The notes under the pieces were generated by a model. That model did not search any database, was not told the DNA's origin, and saw only the letters and a list, made by a program, of their open reading frames with translations. Below, one piece after another: positions 8,405 to 17,010 of a DNA stretch of 64,000 nt. Source of the DNA: Hominiventricola aquisgranensis (GTDB lineage Bacteria; Bacillota; Clostridia; Lachnospirales; Lachnospiraceae). Each line of letters opens with the position of its first letter. The first letter of the stretch is position 1. Location: contig NZ_JBBMFC010000003.1 in assembly GCF_040096225.1 (NCBI RefSeq), positions 62,001-126,000 of the forward strand, given 5' to 3'. The translations under genes were made by a program, and so were the position numbers.

Positions 8405-9096
8405 AATGTTACCTCGTCATAAAGTTCACTGAGTGTCGCAGCATCTATGGAAAGAGAAGTATCGCCATCACAGACTCTTGCAAGAGTGGGAAGGCCTGTC
8501 ATATGCTCACACATAAAAATGTTGTCTTCCTCCATTACATTGCCTGGGTGGCAGTGATTGAAGATTATTCCCTTGAGAGGAAGATCATGTGCTTTCATAT
8601 ATTCAACGGTCAGCACCACACTGTTGATGGTTCCAAGACCTGCATCAGCGATCAGAATGCTGGAAAGATGAAGTTCTTTTACTACATCTTCCAGCTGGAT
8701 CCTGGCTTCGTCAAAGCAGATGGGGCATAGGATACCGCCGCTGCCTTCAACGGTCACATAATCATAGTTTTCACAGACGTGAGCAAATCCTTTTTTCACT
8801 ACATTCATCTGAACCGGATGTCCTTCCAGCCGGGAAGCCAGATGAGGAGAGTAAGCATGCTCATATACATAAGGACACATATCTTCCAGTCGCTGAGTGA
8901 TGCCGGACATAGTCTGTACACAGAGTGCATCTCCGGGAATCAGAGAGCCGTCTGCTCTGCGGTCATTTCCACTCATGGCAGCTTTGTAGTAGGCCGGATG
9001 TAGACCGACTTCTGCCAGTTTTTTAGTGATCAGACCGGTAATATAGGTCTTTCCGGTGTCTGTACCGGTACCTGTAATAAAGAGCGCTTTGCTCAT
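8401..9096 (-). CDS. bioD: Dethiobiotin synthetase
   Basis: The protein has 231 residues. The P-loop GTGTDTGKT at positions 8-16 is the BioD form of the Walker A motif, followed by the substrate Lys in YYKAAMSG and VEGSGGI near 115. It closes the ureido ring of DAPA with CO2 and ATP to give dethiobiotin. It starts 4 bases after bioB ends and overlaps bioA by 4 bases. The family, length and neighbours agree, so this is one of the firmer calls. Confidence 0.95.
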   Translation of the reverse strand: MSKALFITGTGTDTGKTYITGLITKKLAEVGLHPAYYKAAMSGNDRRADGSLIPGDALCVQTMSGITQRLEDMCPYVYEHAYSPHLASRLEGHPVQMNVVKKGFAHVCENYDYVTVEGSGGILCPICFDEARIQLEDVVKELHLSSILIADAGLGTINSVVLTVEYMKAHDLPLKGIIFNHCHPGNVMEEDNIFMCEHMTGLPTLARVCDGDTSLSIDAATLSELYDEVTL

Positions 9097-9100
9097 GGAT

Positions 9101-10084
9101 TTATGCCTCCTTCCAGTAATCCGGTGTTACATCGCGGCCAAGATCCGTGAGCATCTGACGATCACTTCGGATGGTGGCACAGGCAACCGTTGTCAGCATA
9201 TTTCCGGTAATGGTGGCAGAAGCCCCGGACTTGAAGGCAATTTCACCGTCGTTGGTCAGAAGAGCACGGCCTGCAGCCAGACGGATATTGGCATCGGGAT
9301 TGATATAACGGAATAATGCGATGGTACGTAAAATATCTTCCTCAGATAAACGAGGCAGATTTTCCAGAGGGGTTCCCGGAATCGGCATCAGCGCATTGAT
9401 GGGAATGGAATCAATTCCAAGTTCTGCCAGGCTGATAGCCATATCCAGGCGATCTTCCCATGTCTCGCCCATACCGATGATACCTCCGGAACAGGCACAC
9501 ATACCTTCTGCTTTGACTTTTTTCAAAGTCTCGATCTTCATATCATAAGTATGTGTGGTACAGATATTCGGGAAATTCCGGCGGGAAGTCTCAATATTAT
9601 GGTGATAACTGGTCACGCCTGCCTCGTGGAGCCGATGAAGCTGATCAGCAGAGAGAAATCCCATGGAAGCGCACAGATCGATCTTACATTCCCTTTTCAT
9701 GGTCTCGTAAGCATGGATCGCTTTGTCGAATTCTTTCCCTGTCAGTGCTTTTCCAGCAGTTACAATGGAAAAGCGATCCACGCCTTCGGACTCATTGAGC
9801 TTGCACAGCTCCACGATCTTTTCTTCCGGAAGAAAATCATAGACTTCGCAATTCGTGTGATGATGGGCAGATTGTGCGCAGTATTTACAGTCTTCCGGAC
9901 AGCGGCCGCTGCGGCCGTTGATGATGGAGCAAAGGTCTACTTTATTGCCAATCCGTGCTTCACGGATCTGATCAGCTCCTTTACATAAATTGTCAAGATC
10001 ACAGGTGAGGAAGAAGGACAGATCATCCTCGCGGGTCAGTCTTTTTCCGTCGATGATCTCCTGGGCTAAAGTCAGTACGTTCAT
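9101..10084 (-). CDS. bioB: Biotin synthase
   Basis: The protein has 327 residues. It is a radical-SAM enzyme with the CxxxCxxC cluster motif in CPEDCKYCAQS. BioB inserts sulfur into dethiobiotin using a second, auxiliary iron-sulfur cluster. Other BioB landmarks are the YHHNIETSRRNFPNI segment, GIIGMGETWEDR and the C-terminal SGASATITGNMLTT. An AAAGGAGA site precedes the start on the minus strand. The gap to bioY is 55 bases and contains no terminator, so it is read from the bioY promoter. No bioC/bioH or bioF genes are visible, so pimelate-branch precursors come from outside this window or by uptake. Confidence 0.96.
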   Translation of the reverse strand: MNVLTLAQEIIDGKRLTREDDLSFFLTCDLDNLCKGADQIREARIGNKVDLCSIINGRSGRCPEDCKYCAQSAHHHTNCEVYDFLPEEKIVELCKLNESEGVDRFSIVTAGKALTGKEFDKAIHAYETMKRECKIDLCASMGFLSADQLHRLHEAGVTSYHHNIETSRRNFPNICTTHTYDMKIETLKKVKAEGMCACSGGIIGMGETWEDRLDMAISLAELGIDSIPINALMPIPGTPLENLPRLSEEDILRTIALFRYINPDANIRLAAGRALLTNDGEIAFKSGASATITGNMLTTVACATIRSDRQMLTDLGRDVTPDYWKEA

Positions 10085-10139
10085 AAAATTGGTCTCCTTT
10101 GTGATAAATCGTTTGCGATAGATTATTTTTGTTCCGGCT

Positions 10140-10679
10140 TTACAGTTCCAGTACTGGTTTGATCCGCTTTACCAGAACTGCAGCAAGAATGCTTAAGGCA
10201 ATGTCGCCTGGAACTGCCAGGATAAAGCAGTACAGGAACAGCGGCCATACACCGATTGGTGTGTTGATTACGTAATTGCAGATTACATAATAGTAGATCA
10301 TGCCGCATGCATAGACTACCAGAAGTCCTGCCAGGTTAGCTGTAAGATAGTGAAGAACGGTTTTCTTTTTCATATGTTCAGCCAGATATCCGGTTAAAAA
10401 AGTTCCGGCACAGAATCCGATCAGATAGCCAAAACTTGGTTTGAAGATATACCACAGACCGCCGCCTTCGCTGAAGATGGGAAGTCCTGCCAGTCCAAGG
10501 ATTACATAAGCGATTACGGACAGGGAGCCTCTGCGGGAACCAAGCAGAAGACCAGCCAGCATTGTAAATAAATATTGCAGGGTAAAGGGAACTACCGGAA
10601 TGGGAATCTTGATAAATGCGCCCACAGCAATCAGGGCGGTGAACAGTCCGCAGTAGATGATAGATTTTGTTTTTGTCAT
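10140..10679 (-). CDS. bioY: Biotin ECF transporter S component BioY
   Basis: The protein has 179 residues. The start is the ATG directly preceded by GGAGG on the minus strand; the 20 codons further upstream run through the promoter and are not coding. BioY landmarks are ALIAVGAFIKIPIPVVPFTLQ near the N-terminus, the LLGSRRGSLSV loop, and GGGLWYIFKPSFGYLIGF. About six membrane segments are expected. It captures biotin for an ECF transporter. As the first gene of the bio operon it links uptake with late synthesis under one BirA-type switch. Confidence 0.94.
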   Translation of the reverse strand: MTKTKSIIYCGLFTALIAVGAFIKIPIPVVPFTLQYLFTMLAGLLLGSRRGSLSVIAYVILGLAGLPIFSEGGGLWYIFKPSFGYLIGFCAGTFLTGYLAEHMKKKTVLHYLTANLAGLLVVYACGMIYYYVICNYVINTPIGVWPLFLYCFILAVPGDIALSILAAVLVKRIKPVLEL

Positions 10680-10710
10680 TTGTAAACCTCCTGAATCATT
10701 ACGGTTCACA

Positions 10711-10764
10711 ATTATAAAAGATAAAAAATAATGTGTCAACTAAAAAATATATATAGTTAACAAA
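10711..10764 (-). promoter_or_regulatory. bioY-bioBDA promoter inside a BirA-type operator
   Basis: On the minus strand there is a perfect TTGACA (10734-10739), a 17-bp spacer and a perfect TATAAT (10711-10716). A dyad TTGTTAACT-N13-AGTTGACAC (10732-10764) resembles the Firmicute BirA box and shares its downstream half with the -35 element, so holo-BirA binding would block the polymerase. Confidence 0.85.
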
Positions 10765-10894
10765 TGCAATGACGGTGGTGTTCAGAATGATAGAAGTTGT
10801 TGCTTGACGGAGCCAGGGAGACTGCGATATATTCAGAGAAGAATGAGATGAAATGCAGGCTTTACTGATTGATATAGAAGGATGGGAGATACAG

Positions 10895-11461
10895 ATGGAA
10901 CGGTTGTTAAAACAGATAGAAGCGTATAAGCCATGTAATGAGCAGGAAGAGAAAGACCGGGAATTGTTGATTCAATGGATCAGAAGTGGAATGGATATTG
11001 TGACCAGAGCCAATGAGACCGCGCATCTGACTGCATCAGCATGGGTGGTAAGCCCGGATCGGAAGCATGTGCTCATGGCTTACCACAATATTTATAACTC
11101 CTGGGCATGGCTGGGTGGTCATGCGGACGGGGAATGGAATCTTCAGAAAGTGGCGATCCGGGAAGTGGAGGAAGAAAGCGGGCTTTCACAGGTCACACCA
11201 CTACAGGAGGCACCGGTTTCACTGGAGATTCTGACTGTGGATGGTCACTGGAAGCGTGGAACATACGTGGCTTCTCATCTTCATCTGAACGTTACCTATC
11301 TTATGGAAGCAGATTCCAGGAAACCAATACGTAAAAAGCCGGATGAAAACAGTGCGGTTGCATGGATCCCGGTGGAAGAGATCGGGGAAAAATCTACGGA
11401 ACCTTGGTTTGTGGAACATATTTATTCTAAACTCTGTAAGAAAGCATTGACTTTACAATAG
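10895..11461 (+). CDS. Nudix hydrolase
   Basis: The protein has 188 residues from the ATG at 10895, which has AGGATGGGAG upstream and gives the usual family start (MERLLKQIEAYKP). A longer form from 10853 would add 14 residues. The Nudix box is GGHADGE followed by VAIREVEEESGL: the metal-binding REVEEE core is intact, but the first conserved Glu position of the canonical box is occupied by Trp. The substrate is some nucleoside diphosphate linked to X and cannot be named. It stands alone between the divergent bioY promoter and a MATE exporter gene. Confidence 0.87.
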   Translation: MERLLKQIEAYKPCNEQEEKDRELLIQWIRSGMDIVTRANETAHLTASAWVVSPDRKHVLMAYHNIYNSWAWLGGHADGEWNLQKVAIREVEEESGLSQVTPLQEAPVSLEILTVDGHWKRGTYVASHLHLNVTYLMEADSRKPIRKKPDENSAVAWIPVEEIGEKSTEPWFVEHIYSKLCKKALTLQ

Positions 11462-11510
11462 ATGTAGGGTTTAAAATCGGGAACAGAAGAAAGGAGTCTT
11501 TTGTACTTTT

Positions 11511-12863
11511 ATGGAAAGAAATCTTACATCTGGAAGTGTATTTAAAAATATTGTGTATTTTTCTCTGCCTTATCTGTTGTCTTATTTTTTGCAGACTCTG
11601 TATGGTATGGCAGATTTGTTCATTATTGGTCAGTTTGAAGGTGTGGCAAGCACTACTGCAGTATCCATTGGAAGTCAGGTTATGCATATGATCACGGTCA
11701 TGATCGTAGGACTTGCCATGGGATCAACAGTCATCATTGCGCAGGCGATCGGAGGCGGTGATAAGAAAAAGGCCTCCCAGACAGTGGGTAATTCCGTGAC
11801 CTTGTTCCTGGGACTGGCGATCGTACTGGCAGTCGTGCTGGTGACGTTGGTATCCCCAATTGTGTCGGTCATGTCCACTCCGGCGGAAGCAGCAGATGGA
11901 ACGAAACTGTATCTGACCATCTGCTTTATCGGGATTCCGTTTATCACTGCTTATAATGTGATCAGTTCCATTTTTCGCGGACTGGGAGATTCTAAGAGTC
12001 CCATGTGTTTTATTGCAGTAGCATGCGTGGTAAATATTGCCCTTGACTATCTGTTTATGGGATATTTTCATCTGGGACCGGCAGGAGCAGCACTGGGTAC
12101 CACAATGTCTCAGGCATTCAGTGTGGTGCTGGCGCTCATTGTGATCATAAAGAAGCAGTCTGGCATCACTTTACAGAAAAGTGACCTGCGCCCGCAGAAA
12201 GCCGTGATGGGACAGCTGTTACAGATCGGTATCCCGGTGGCATTGCAGGATGGGTTTATCCAGATCGCGTTTATTGTCATTACTATTATTGCAAATCGCA
12301 GAGGTTTAAGTGCGGCCGCAGCTGTTGGTATTGTGGAGAAGATCATCAGCTTTTTATTCCTTGTACCGTCTTCTATGCTCTCTACAGTGTCAGCACTCGG
12401 TGCTCAGAATATTGGTGCTGGAAAATATGATAGGGCCAGGAAAACCCTTCGCTATGCATTGATGATCGCAGTAGGATTTGGCATAATCGTATCCATCGTG
12501 ATCCAGTTTATTGCAGAGCCCGTAGTAGGACTTTTTACAACAGATGAAGTGGTGAAGACAATGGGAGGTCAGTATCTGCGAGGTTATATCTTTGACTGCG
12601 TATTTGCCGGTATGCATTTCAGCTTCAGCGGGTATTTCTGCGCATATGGAAGATCAGAATTTTCTTTCCTGCACAACATTACCTCTATCTTGCTGGTGAG
12701 GATTCCGGGCGTGTATCTGACATCCAAGCTGTTCCCGGCAAGTTTGTTTCCTATGGGAATCGCAACGGTCTGTGGATCACTGTTATCCGTGATCATTTGT
12801 CTGAGTGTGTTTGTATGGCTGGAAAAGCATGGATGGGAGAGAAAACATCGGAATGGAAGATAA
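11511..12863 (+). CDS. MATE family multidrug/metabolite exporter
   Basis: The protein has 450 residues with twelve predicted membrane helices in two six-helix halves. It starts MERNLTSGSVFKNIVYFSLPYLLSY and has the MATE-typical QTLYGMADLFIIGQFEG segment and the loop GLGDSKSPM. MATE transporters expel cationic drugs or metabolites using Na+ or H+ gradients. GAAAGGAGT precedes the start. Its last 11 bases overlap a MerR-type regulator gene, so pump and regulator are made together. That arrangement suggests that the regulator senses a substrate of the pump, though the direction of control is not visible. Confidence 0.9.
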   Translation: MERNLTSGSVFKNIVYFSLPYLLSYFLQTLYGMADLFIIGQFEGVASTTAVSIGSQVMHMITVMIVGLAMGSTVIIAQAIGGGDKKKASQTVGNSVTLFLGLAIVLAVVLVTLVSPIVSVMSTPAEAADGTKLYLTICFIGIPFITAYNVISSIFRGLGDSKSPMCFIAVACVVNIALDYLFMGYFHLGPAGAALGTTMSQAFSVVLALIVIIKKQSGITLQKSDLRPQKAVMGQLLQIGIPVALQDGFIQIAFIVITIIANRRGLSAAAAVGIVEKIISFLFLVPSSMLSTVSALGAQNIGAGKYDRARKTLRYALMIAVGFGIIVSIVIQFIAEPVVGLFTTDEVVKTMGGQYLRGYIFDCVFAGMHFSFSGYFCAYGRSEFSFLHNITSILLVRIPGVYLTSKLFPASLFPMGIATVCGSLLSVIICLSVFVWLEKHGWERKHRNGR

Positions 12864-13689
12864 AAAATTATTTTGGATCAGTGATGTGGCAAAGATGTTC
12901 CATGTCAGTGCAGGAACCCTGCGACATTATGAACAGGCGGGATTGCTGGCACCGGAATATACGGATCCCGACACCGGATATCGCTACTATGGAATCCGGC
13001 AGTTTGAAGTGCTCAATACGATTCGATATCTGCGAGTATTGGATCTGCCTCTTTCACAGATCGCTGAGTTCCTTCAGAACCGGGATACAGATGTGATCGA
13101 GGAAAAATTGGAAAAACAGAAAGCCCTGATTCAACAGAAAAAGCGGGAACTGGAGATTATGGAACGAAAGATCGATCATCGGATCGAGCAGATCCGAGAT
13201 GCCAGATGCTCCAGATTAGAAGAAATTCAGTTGAAAATATTTCCGGAGACACGTATGGTTCTCTTAAGAGATCCGGTGCGGCCAAGATCCTATCTGGATC
13301 TGGAAATCGCTATCCGGCAGATGCAAAAAGGACAGTCGGAGGCACAGGTATTTTTAGGAAAAGTCGGTGTGGGAATTTCTAAAGAGCATTTAAGAGAAGG
13401 AAGTTTTGAGGTATATGACTGGGTCTTCCTGATCCTGGATGAGGAAGACCATTATGATGGGCAGACAGAGCTGCTGCCTTCCATGGAGTGCGCAACGATC
13501 CGCTTCCGCGGCGGACATACAGAAGCACCACGGTACTATCAAATGCTTCTTAACTTTTTGAAGGAGAAGCATCTGATGCCGGCGGGCTTTTCTCAGGAAA
13601 TCACATTGATCGATGACGGAATGACCAGTGATCCTGAAAAATTTGTGACTGAGATTCGGTTGCCGGTTTGCACGGCGATGAATCGATAA
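12853..13689 (+). CDS. MerR family transcriptional regulator with effector-binding domain
   Basis: The protein has 278 residues from the ATG at 12853. The N-terminal helix-turn-helix is WISDVAKMFHVSAGTLRHYEQAG with wing residues TGYRYY, followed by LNTIRYLRVLDLPLSQI, and a long coiled coil at about 80-115 (EKLEKQKALIQQKKRELEI). The C-terminal ~155 residues look like a GyrI/BmrR-type ligand-binding domain (ECATIRFRGGHTEAPRYY). Regulators of this build twist a 19-bp-spaced promoter on ligand binding. The overlap with the MATE gene points to control of that exporter; the promoter it acts on is not identified. Confidence 0.88.
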   Translation: MEDKKLFWISDVAKMFHVSAGTLRHYEQAGLLAPEYTDPDTGYRYYGIRQFEVLNTIRYLRVLDLPLSQIAEFLQNRDTDVIEEKLEKQKALIQQKKRELEIMERKIDHRIEQIRDARCSRLEEIQLKIFPETRMVLLRDPVRPRSYLDLEIAIRQMQKGQSEAQVFLGKVGVGISKEHLREGSFEVYDWVFLILDEEDHYDGQTELLPSMECATIRFRGGHTEAPRYYQMLLNFLKEKHLMPAGFSQEITLIDDGMTSDPEKFVTEIRLPVCTAMNR

Positions 13690-13798
13690 ATTACATTAAG
13701 CAGAGCATCTTCCGAACTGAGAAACCAGCATGGTTTTATGAGTGTTAAAACAACAAGAAGTAAAAAAATGTCAAGGGTTGATTGATTGAAAAATCTGA

Positions 13799-13916
13799 TT
13801 GACAAAAAACTAAAAGTATCATAAAATAAAACTAACATCTGAGATTCTTATGCATAAGCATATCCGGCGATTCGCCGAGTTTTCAGAAGGAAAAAACTGA
13901 ATAAAGGCGAGCTGGA
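13799..13916 (+). repeat. Duplicated 118-bp promoter/leader element, copy 1
   Basis: It matches 15647-15764 over 118 bases with 7 substitutions and no gaps. It contains TTGACA (13799-13804), a 17-bp spacer and TAAAAT (13822-13827), then three small hairpins that are also kept in copy 2: TATGC/GCATA, CGGCG/CGCCG and AGTTTT/AAAACT. Both copies stand upstream of a broken Rpn-type nuclease gene. It is therefore probably the native promoter and 5' leader of that gene family. Confidence 0.85.
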
Positions 13917-13992
13917 TATAATGAGCGAAAGTGAGTCAGAGAGAACTTGCTCTCTCTTGACGAACGGTGAAATTATAGAGTGATAAAATCAC
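13849..13992 (+). other. Multi-hairpin leader of the Rpn-type locus
   Basis: Five short hairpins follow one another in ~144 bases: 13849-13862, 13865-13877, 13878-13898, 13935-13961 (10 bp with one bulge) and 13980-13992. The first three recur in the second copy; the last two are in the part deleted there. No long open frame fills this stretch, and the broken nuclease gene starts 58 bases later. Whether it acts as RNA or as DNA is unknown. Confidence 0.5.
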
Positions 13993-14050
13993 GATATGCT
14001 GAAAGCAGAGGCAATTATGAAATATTTTCCAGAATCGCCGAAGGGGGATT

Positions 14051-14343
14051 ATGGGAAAAAAGGAACCAATATATGCCATACACCAGATGAACGTCTGCTG
14101 GAACTGAAAGAAAATGTACAAAATGAAGATGGAGGAATCAATATGTGTGGAGCCGTAGATCAGATGATTGCACAGGGAATGGAGCGTGGACTGGCGCAGG
14201 GAACAGAACGTGGAATAAAAAATCTGATAGAAGTATGTCAGGAACTGGGCACATCATATGATAATGTGCAGTTTCAGGTGGAAATGAAATACAATCTGAG
14301 TCAGGAAGAAGCGGAAAGATATATGAAACAGTATTGGAAATAG
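14051..14343 (+). pseudogene. Rpn family (PD-(D/E)XK) nuclease/putative transposase, remnant 1
   Basis: The ATG at 14051 opens MGKKEP, the same start as remnant 2, after an identical ribosome-binding stretch (AAGGGGGATT). After about six codons the frame runs out of register: an internal deletion has removed the nuclease domain and shifted the frame. The C-terminal tail survives from about 14098 in another frame: LLELKENVQNEDGG, MCGAVDQMIAQGMERG, then a helical end YMKQYWK. Gln/Glu/Met/Arg/Gly-rich tails of this type are typical of Rpn (YhgA-like, formerly transposase_31) proteins. It cannot be functional as a nuclease. Confidence 0.75.
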
Positions 14344-14363
14344 ATTCGGAGAGGAGGAGTCTT

Positions 14364-15581
14364 ATGGCAGATAACAGGAAAATGATAGCAGCAGGTGTGG
14401 TCTTGGTCGGAGTATTACTGGCAATGACCGCCTGTGCAAGGTCAGAAACTTCTTTCAAGTTTCATCCGGCGTTGGGAATCTGCGATGCAGAGGAGGAACT
14501 ATATGAAGCGAAAAATCCGATGCAGGAACTGGATACGGAATATGGAAGTGCCACGATGGAATATGTTGTCTGGAAGGATGGATTCCTTTATGTGAAAATA
14601 GTTGCAGATTATTCATCAGATGCAGATGACTGGGAGCAGGCAGATCAGTTCCTGAGTGTACAGGATGAGGAGAAAAGTAAACTAACATCACTTTCCCGGT
14701 ATTGCAATTATGATGAGGAACAGAAACAACTGACCATAGAGCAGGAGTACCGAAGCATCACTCCTCAGGGTCAATATGTGCTGGAGCTGTTTGATCAGAC
14801 AGCAACGATTCATATGACATCAGTACCAGAGTATAACAGCCTGAAAGAGATTGGAACACCGGTAACACACAATGGACGGACATGGGTATTTCAGGGAACC
14901 TTGGAGGATGACGAGACTCTCAAGTTGCATGCGTGGGGAACTTCAGACGATATCTGGCAGATGGGACGACCGATGAAAGAACCGGTGACACCGGAAGACG
15001 TGAAAAAGGATGGATTTATTCAATGGAAACAGTCAGGTATTGAAGGAAGCAGTAGTTTTGAGGCAACGGTGAAGGTATCAGAAGACACCGAATATGAACT
15101 GAAGATTCCGGGTGTTTCTTTGGTGGCGGATATGGGAGAAAATGGACCAATCGCGGAAGTGCCTGTTCCGGCGGTGGATGGAACAGAAGATGTTGATGTA
15201 TCCTTTTTTGTTGGAAAAGACACCTACCACATTGGAAAAGTCGAGCGCAGGAAAAAAGAAAGTCAGGATGATGACGGAAAAAATAAGGTTTCGACAGAAG
15301 TGATCCTCTATGTAGAGCCAGAAAATCTGGAGAAAGATACAGAGCTGTTATCAATCAATGCGAGCTGGGGTGAATTGAAATCTCAGGGAGATCCAACAAC
15401 ATTTTCGCTGAAAGGAAGCACATTTCCACCTGCGATGTACGTAGATGGAGAACTTGCAGAACTTCGGCAGGAACTGACACTTACATACTCCGAAGCAGAG
15501 AGGGTTCCGGAGATTGTGGCGGTCAGGATCGACAAATTAGGAAAAGTATGGAATCAGGAATATCATTGTAAAATAAAGTGA
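14364..15581 (+). CDS. Putative lipoprotein, unknown function
   Basis: The protein has 405 residues. GAGGAGG (14351-14357) sits 6 bases before the ATG. The type II signal peptide ends in lipobox MTAC (Cys24). The mature part is predicted to be beta-rich and contains no motif I can name. The gene lies exactly between the two Rpn remnants and their duplicated leaders and is intact over its whole length, unlike its flanks. It may have been captured between two element copies, or the element may have inserted on both sides. A weak terminator follows. Confidence 0.75.
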   Translation: MADNRKMIAAGVVLVGVLLAMTACARSETSFKFHPALGICDAEEELYEAKNPMQELDTEYGSATMEYVVWKDGFLYVKIVADYSSDADDWEQADQFLSVQDEEKSKLTSLSRYCNYDEEQKQLTIEQEYRSITPQGQYVLELFDQTATIHMTSVPEYNSLKEIGTPVTHNGRTWVFQGTLEDDETLKLHAWGTSDDIWQMGRPMKEPVTPEDVKKDGFIQWKQSGIEGSSSFEATVKVSEDTEYELKIPGVSLVADMGENGPIAEVPVPAVDGTEDVDVSFFVGKDTYHIGKVERRKKESQDDDGKNKVSTEVILYVEPENLEKDTELLSINASWGELKSQGDPTTFSLKGSTFPPAMYVDGELAELRQELTLTYSEAERVPEIVAVRIDKLGKVWNQEYHCKIK

Positions 15582-15586
15582 GGCGG

Positions 15587-15623
15587 AAGGGAGTTGCTTT
15601 GAGGTGAGGCAGCTCCTTGTTTC
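15587..15623 (+). terminator. Probable terminator after the lipoprotein gene
   Basis: An 8-bp stem with one G-T pair (15590-15597 with 15609-15616) is followed by TTGTTT. The T tract is interrupted, so this is tentative. Confidence 0.45.
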
Positions 15624-15646
15624 TCATTATAATTTTAAATAAGTAA

Positions 15647-15764
15647 TTGACAAACAACTAAAAGTGTCATAGAATAATACTAATATCTGAGATTCTTATG
15701 CGTAAGCATATCCGGCGATTCGCCGAGTTTTCAGAAGGGAAAAACTGAATAAAGGCGAGCTGGA
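15647..15764 (+). repeat. Duplicated 118-bp promoter/leader element, copy 2
   Basis: This is the second copy of the element at 13799-13916 (111 of 118 positions identical). TTGACA (15647-15652), a 17-bp spacer and TAGAAT (15670-15675) form the promoter. The first three leader hairpins are retained. The region with hairpins four and five of copy 1 is missing here, and the shared sequence resumes at about 15793, just before the ribosome binding site. Confidence 0.85.
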
Positions 15765-15821
15765 GAGTTTGAAAATAGGGGCACAATATTATATATTTTC
15801 CAGAATCGTCGAAGGGGGATT

Positions 15822-16448
15822 ATGGGAAAAAAAGAAGAACCGATGATTGCCTATTATGAAGATGCAAGACATTTTGCATGGCTGGTCAATGGATGGATCT
15901 GTCAGGGAGAGAAAGAAATCGATGAGGCACAGATTAAACCGAAAAATATTCGTCTGACAGGAAAGACTGGAAGCGGAAGAACGGCCAGAATGAGAAGCCG
16001 CTACCGGGATGTATTTAAAGAGATCGGGAAAGTTAAAATAGTTCTTATGATTGGAACAGAACTTCAGTCATTTGTAGACTAGAAAACCATACCGGAGATT
16101 GAAAATATCGAAGAAGATACCTATGACGTAATGTGGAACTTCTTGGACAAACGAATGCTGGAACTAAAAGAAAATGTACAAAATGAAGATGGAGGAATCA
16201 ATATGTGTGGAGCCGTAGATCAGATGATTGCAGAAGGAATGGAGCGTGGACTGGAACAGGGAATGGAACGCGGTCTTAAGCAAGGAATGGAGCGTGTTGC
16301 ACAGGAAAAGGTATGGGGAATCAGAAATATGATAGAAGTATGTCAGGAACTGGGAGGAACATATGATAATACTCAGTTTCAGGTGGAAATGAGATATCAT
16401 CTGAGCCAGGAAGATGCTGGGAAATATATGAAGCAATACTGGAAATAA
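15822..16448 (+). pseudogene. Rpn family (PD-(D/E)XK) nuclease/putative transposase, remnant 2
   Basis: The frame opens at 15822 (MGKKEEPMIAYYEDARHFAW...) and is stopped by one TAG at 16080-16082. The same frame then continues through KTIPEIENIEEDTYDVMWNFL to the tail MCGAVDQMIAEGMERG and ends at 16448. The N-terminal part matches the start of Rpn proteins, with RYRDVFKE and IVLMIGTELQS standing for the nuclease core. A full-length member is nearly 300 residues or more, so a large middle part is also missing. This is decay by internal deletion plus a nonsense codon. The tail is longer than in remnant 1 because of extra ERGL-QGM repeats. Confidence 0.78.
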
Positions 16449-16463
16449 GAAGAATGGGACATA

Positions 16464-16982
16464 GTGAAAAATATGGAAGTATTTGTAACAGATCAATGGG
16501 TGAAAAATGATCAGATGAAATTCATGTTTGACAGACTGAAAACGTATTCGGACAATAATTTGATGTCAATAAATATGGAAAAATTTTTTCATCTGTTCGA
16601 GCCGCCTTTTAAAGAGGTGTGTGACTGCATCATAATCACAGATTCGGATGTGTCGAATATAGAAGAGAATTTTGATAACATATTGAAAATGTATATGGAC
16701 AGAACTGGATATGAAGCAAGCAATACGGAAACGCGGATAAATGATTACTTCACCAGTGAAATATCTGTATTGGATGGTTTGAAAATAGCCATGCTGTTAG
16801 TAGATAACTGGAAAAGAAAAATAAAAGAGCTTGTGCCGAATACACCAATTTGTTTTATCTTATCTGCTGGAGATAATCATGTAGAATTGCGGTTTCATAA
16901 AGTGAGAAAAAATGAACAAATGTGGTTGGATACTGATTTAAGCAAATACAAAGATGAAGCTGTAGCTTATAGGATAATTTAG
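16464..16982 (+). CDS. Hypothetical protein, immunity-protein-like
   Basis: The protein has 172 residues from GTG at 16464 (GGGA at 16456-16459); an ATG at 16473 would give 169. It has no signal peptide or membrane segment, is acidic and Asp/Asn-rich, and has alternating strands and helices. Nearby base composition is clearly more AT-rich than in the housekeeping regions. I do not recognise a family. Size, solubility and position in a run of small unrelated genes resemble immunity genes of polymorphic toxin loci, but no toxin gene is next to it. The function is open. Confidence 0.55.
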   Translation: MKNMEVFVTDQWVKNDQMKFMFDRLKTYSDNNLMSINMEKFFHLFEPPFKEVCDCIIITDSDVSNIEENFDNILKMYMDRTGYEASNTETRINDYFTSEISVLDGLKIAMLLVDNWKRKIKELVPNTPICFILSAGDNHVELRFHKVRKNEQMWLDTDLSKYKDEAVAYRII

Positions 16983-17010
16983 ATAGTGCATACAGTGAAA
17001 GGAACTGGAT

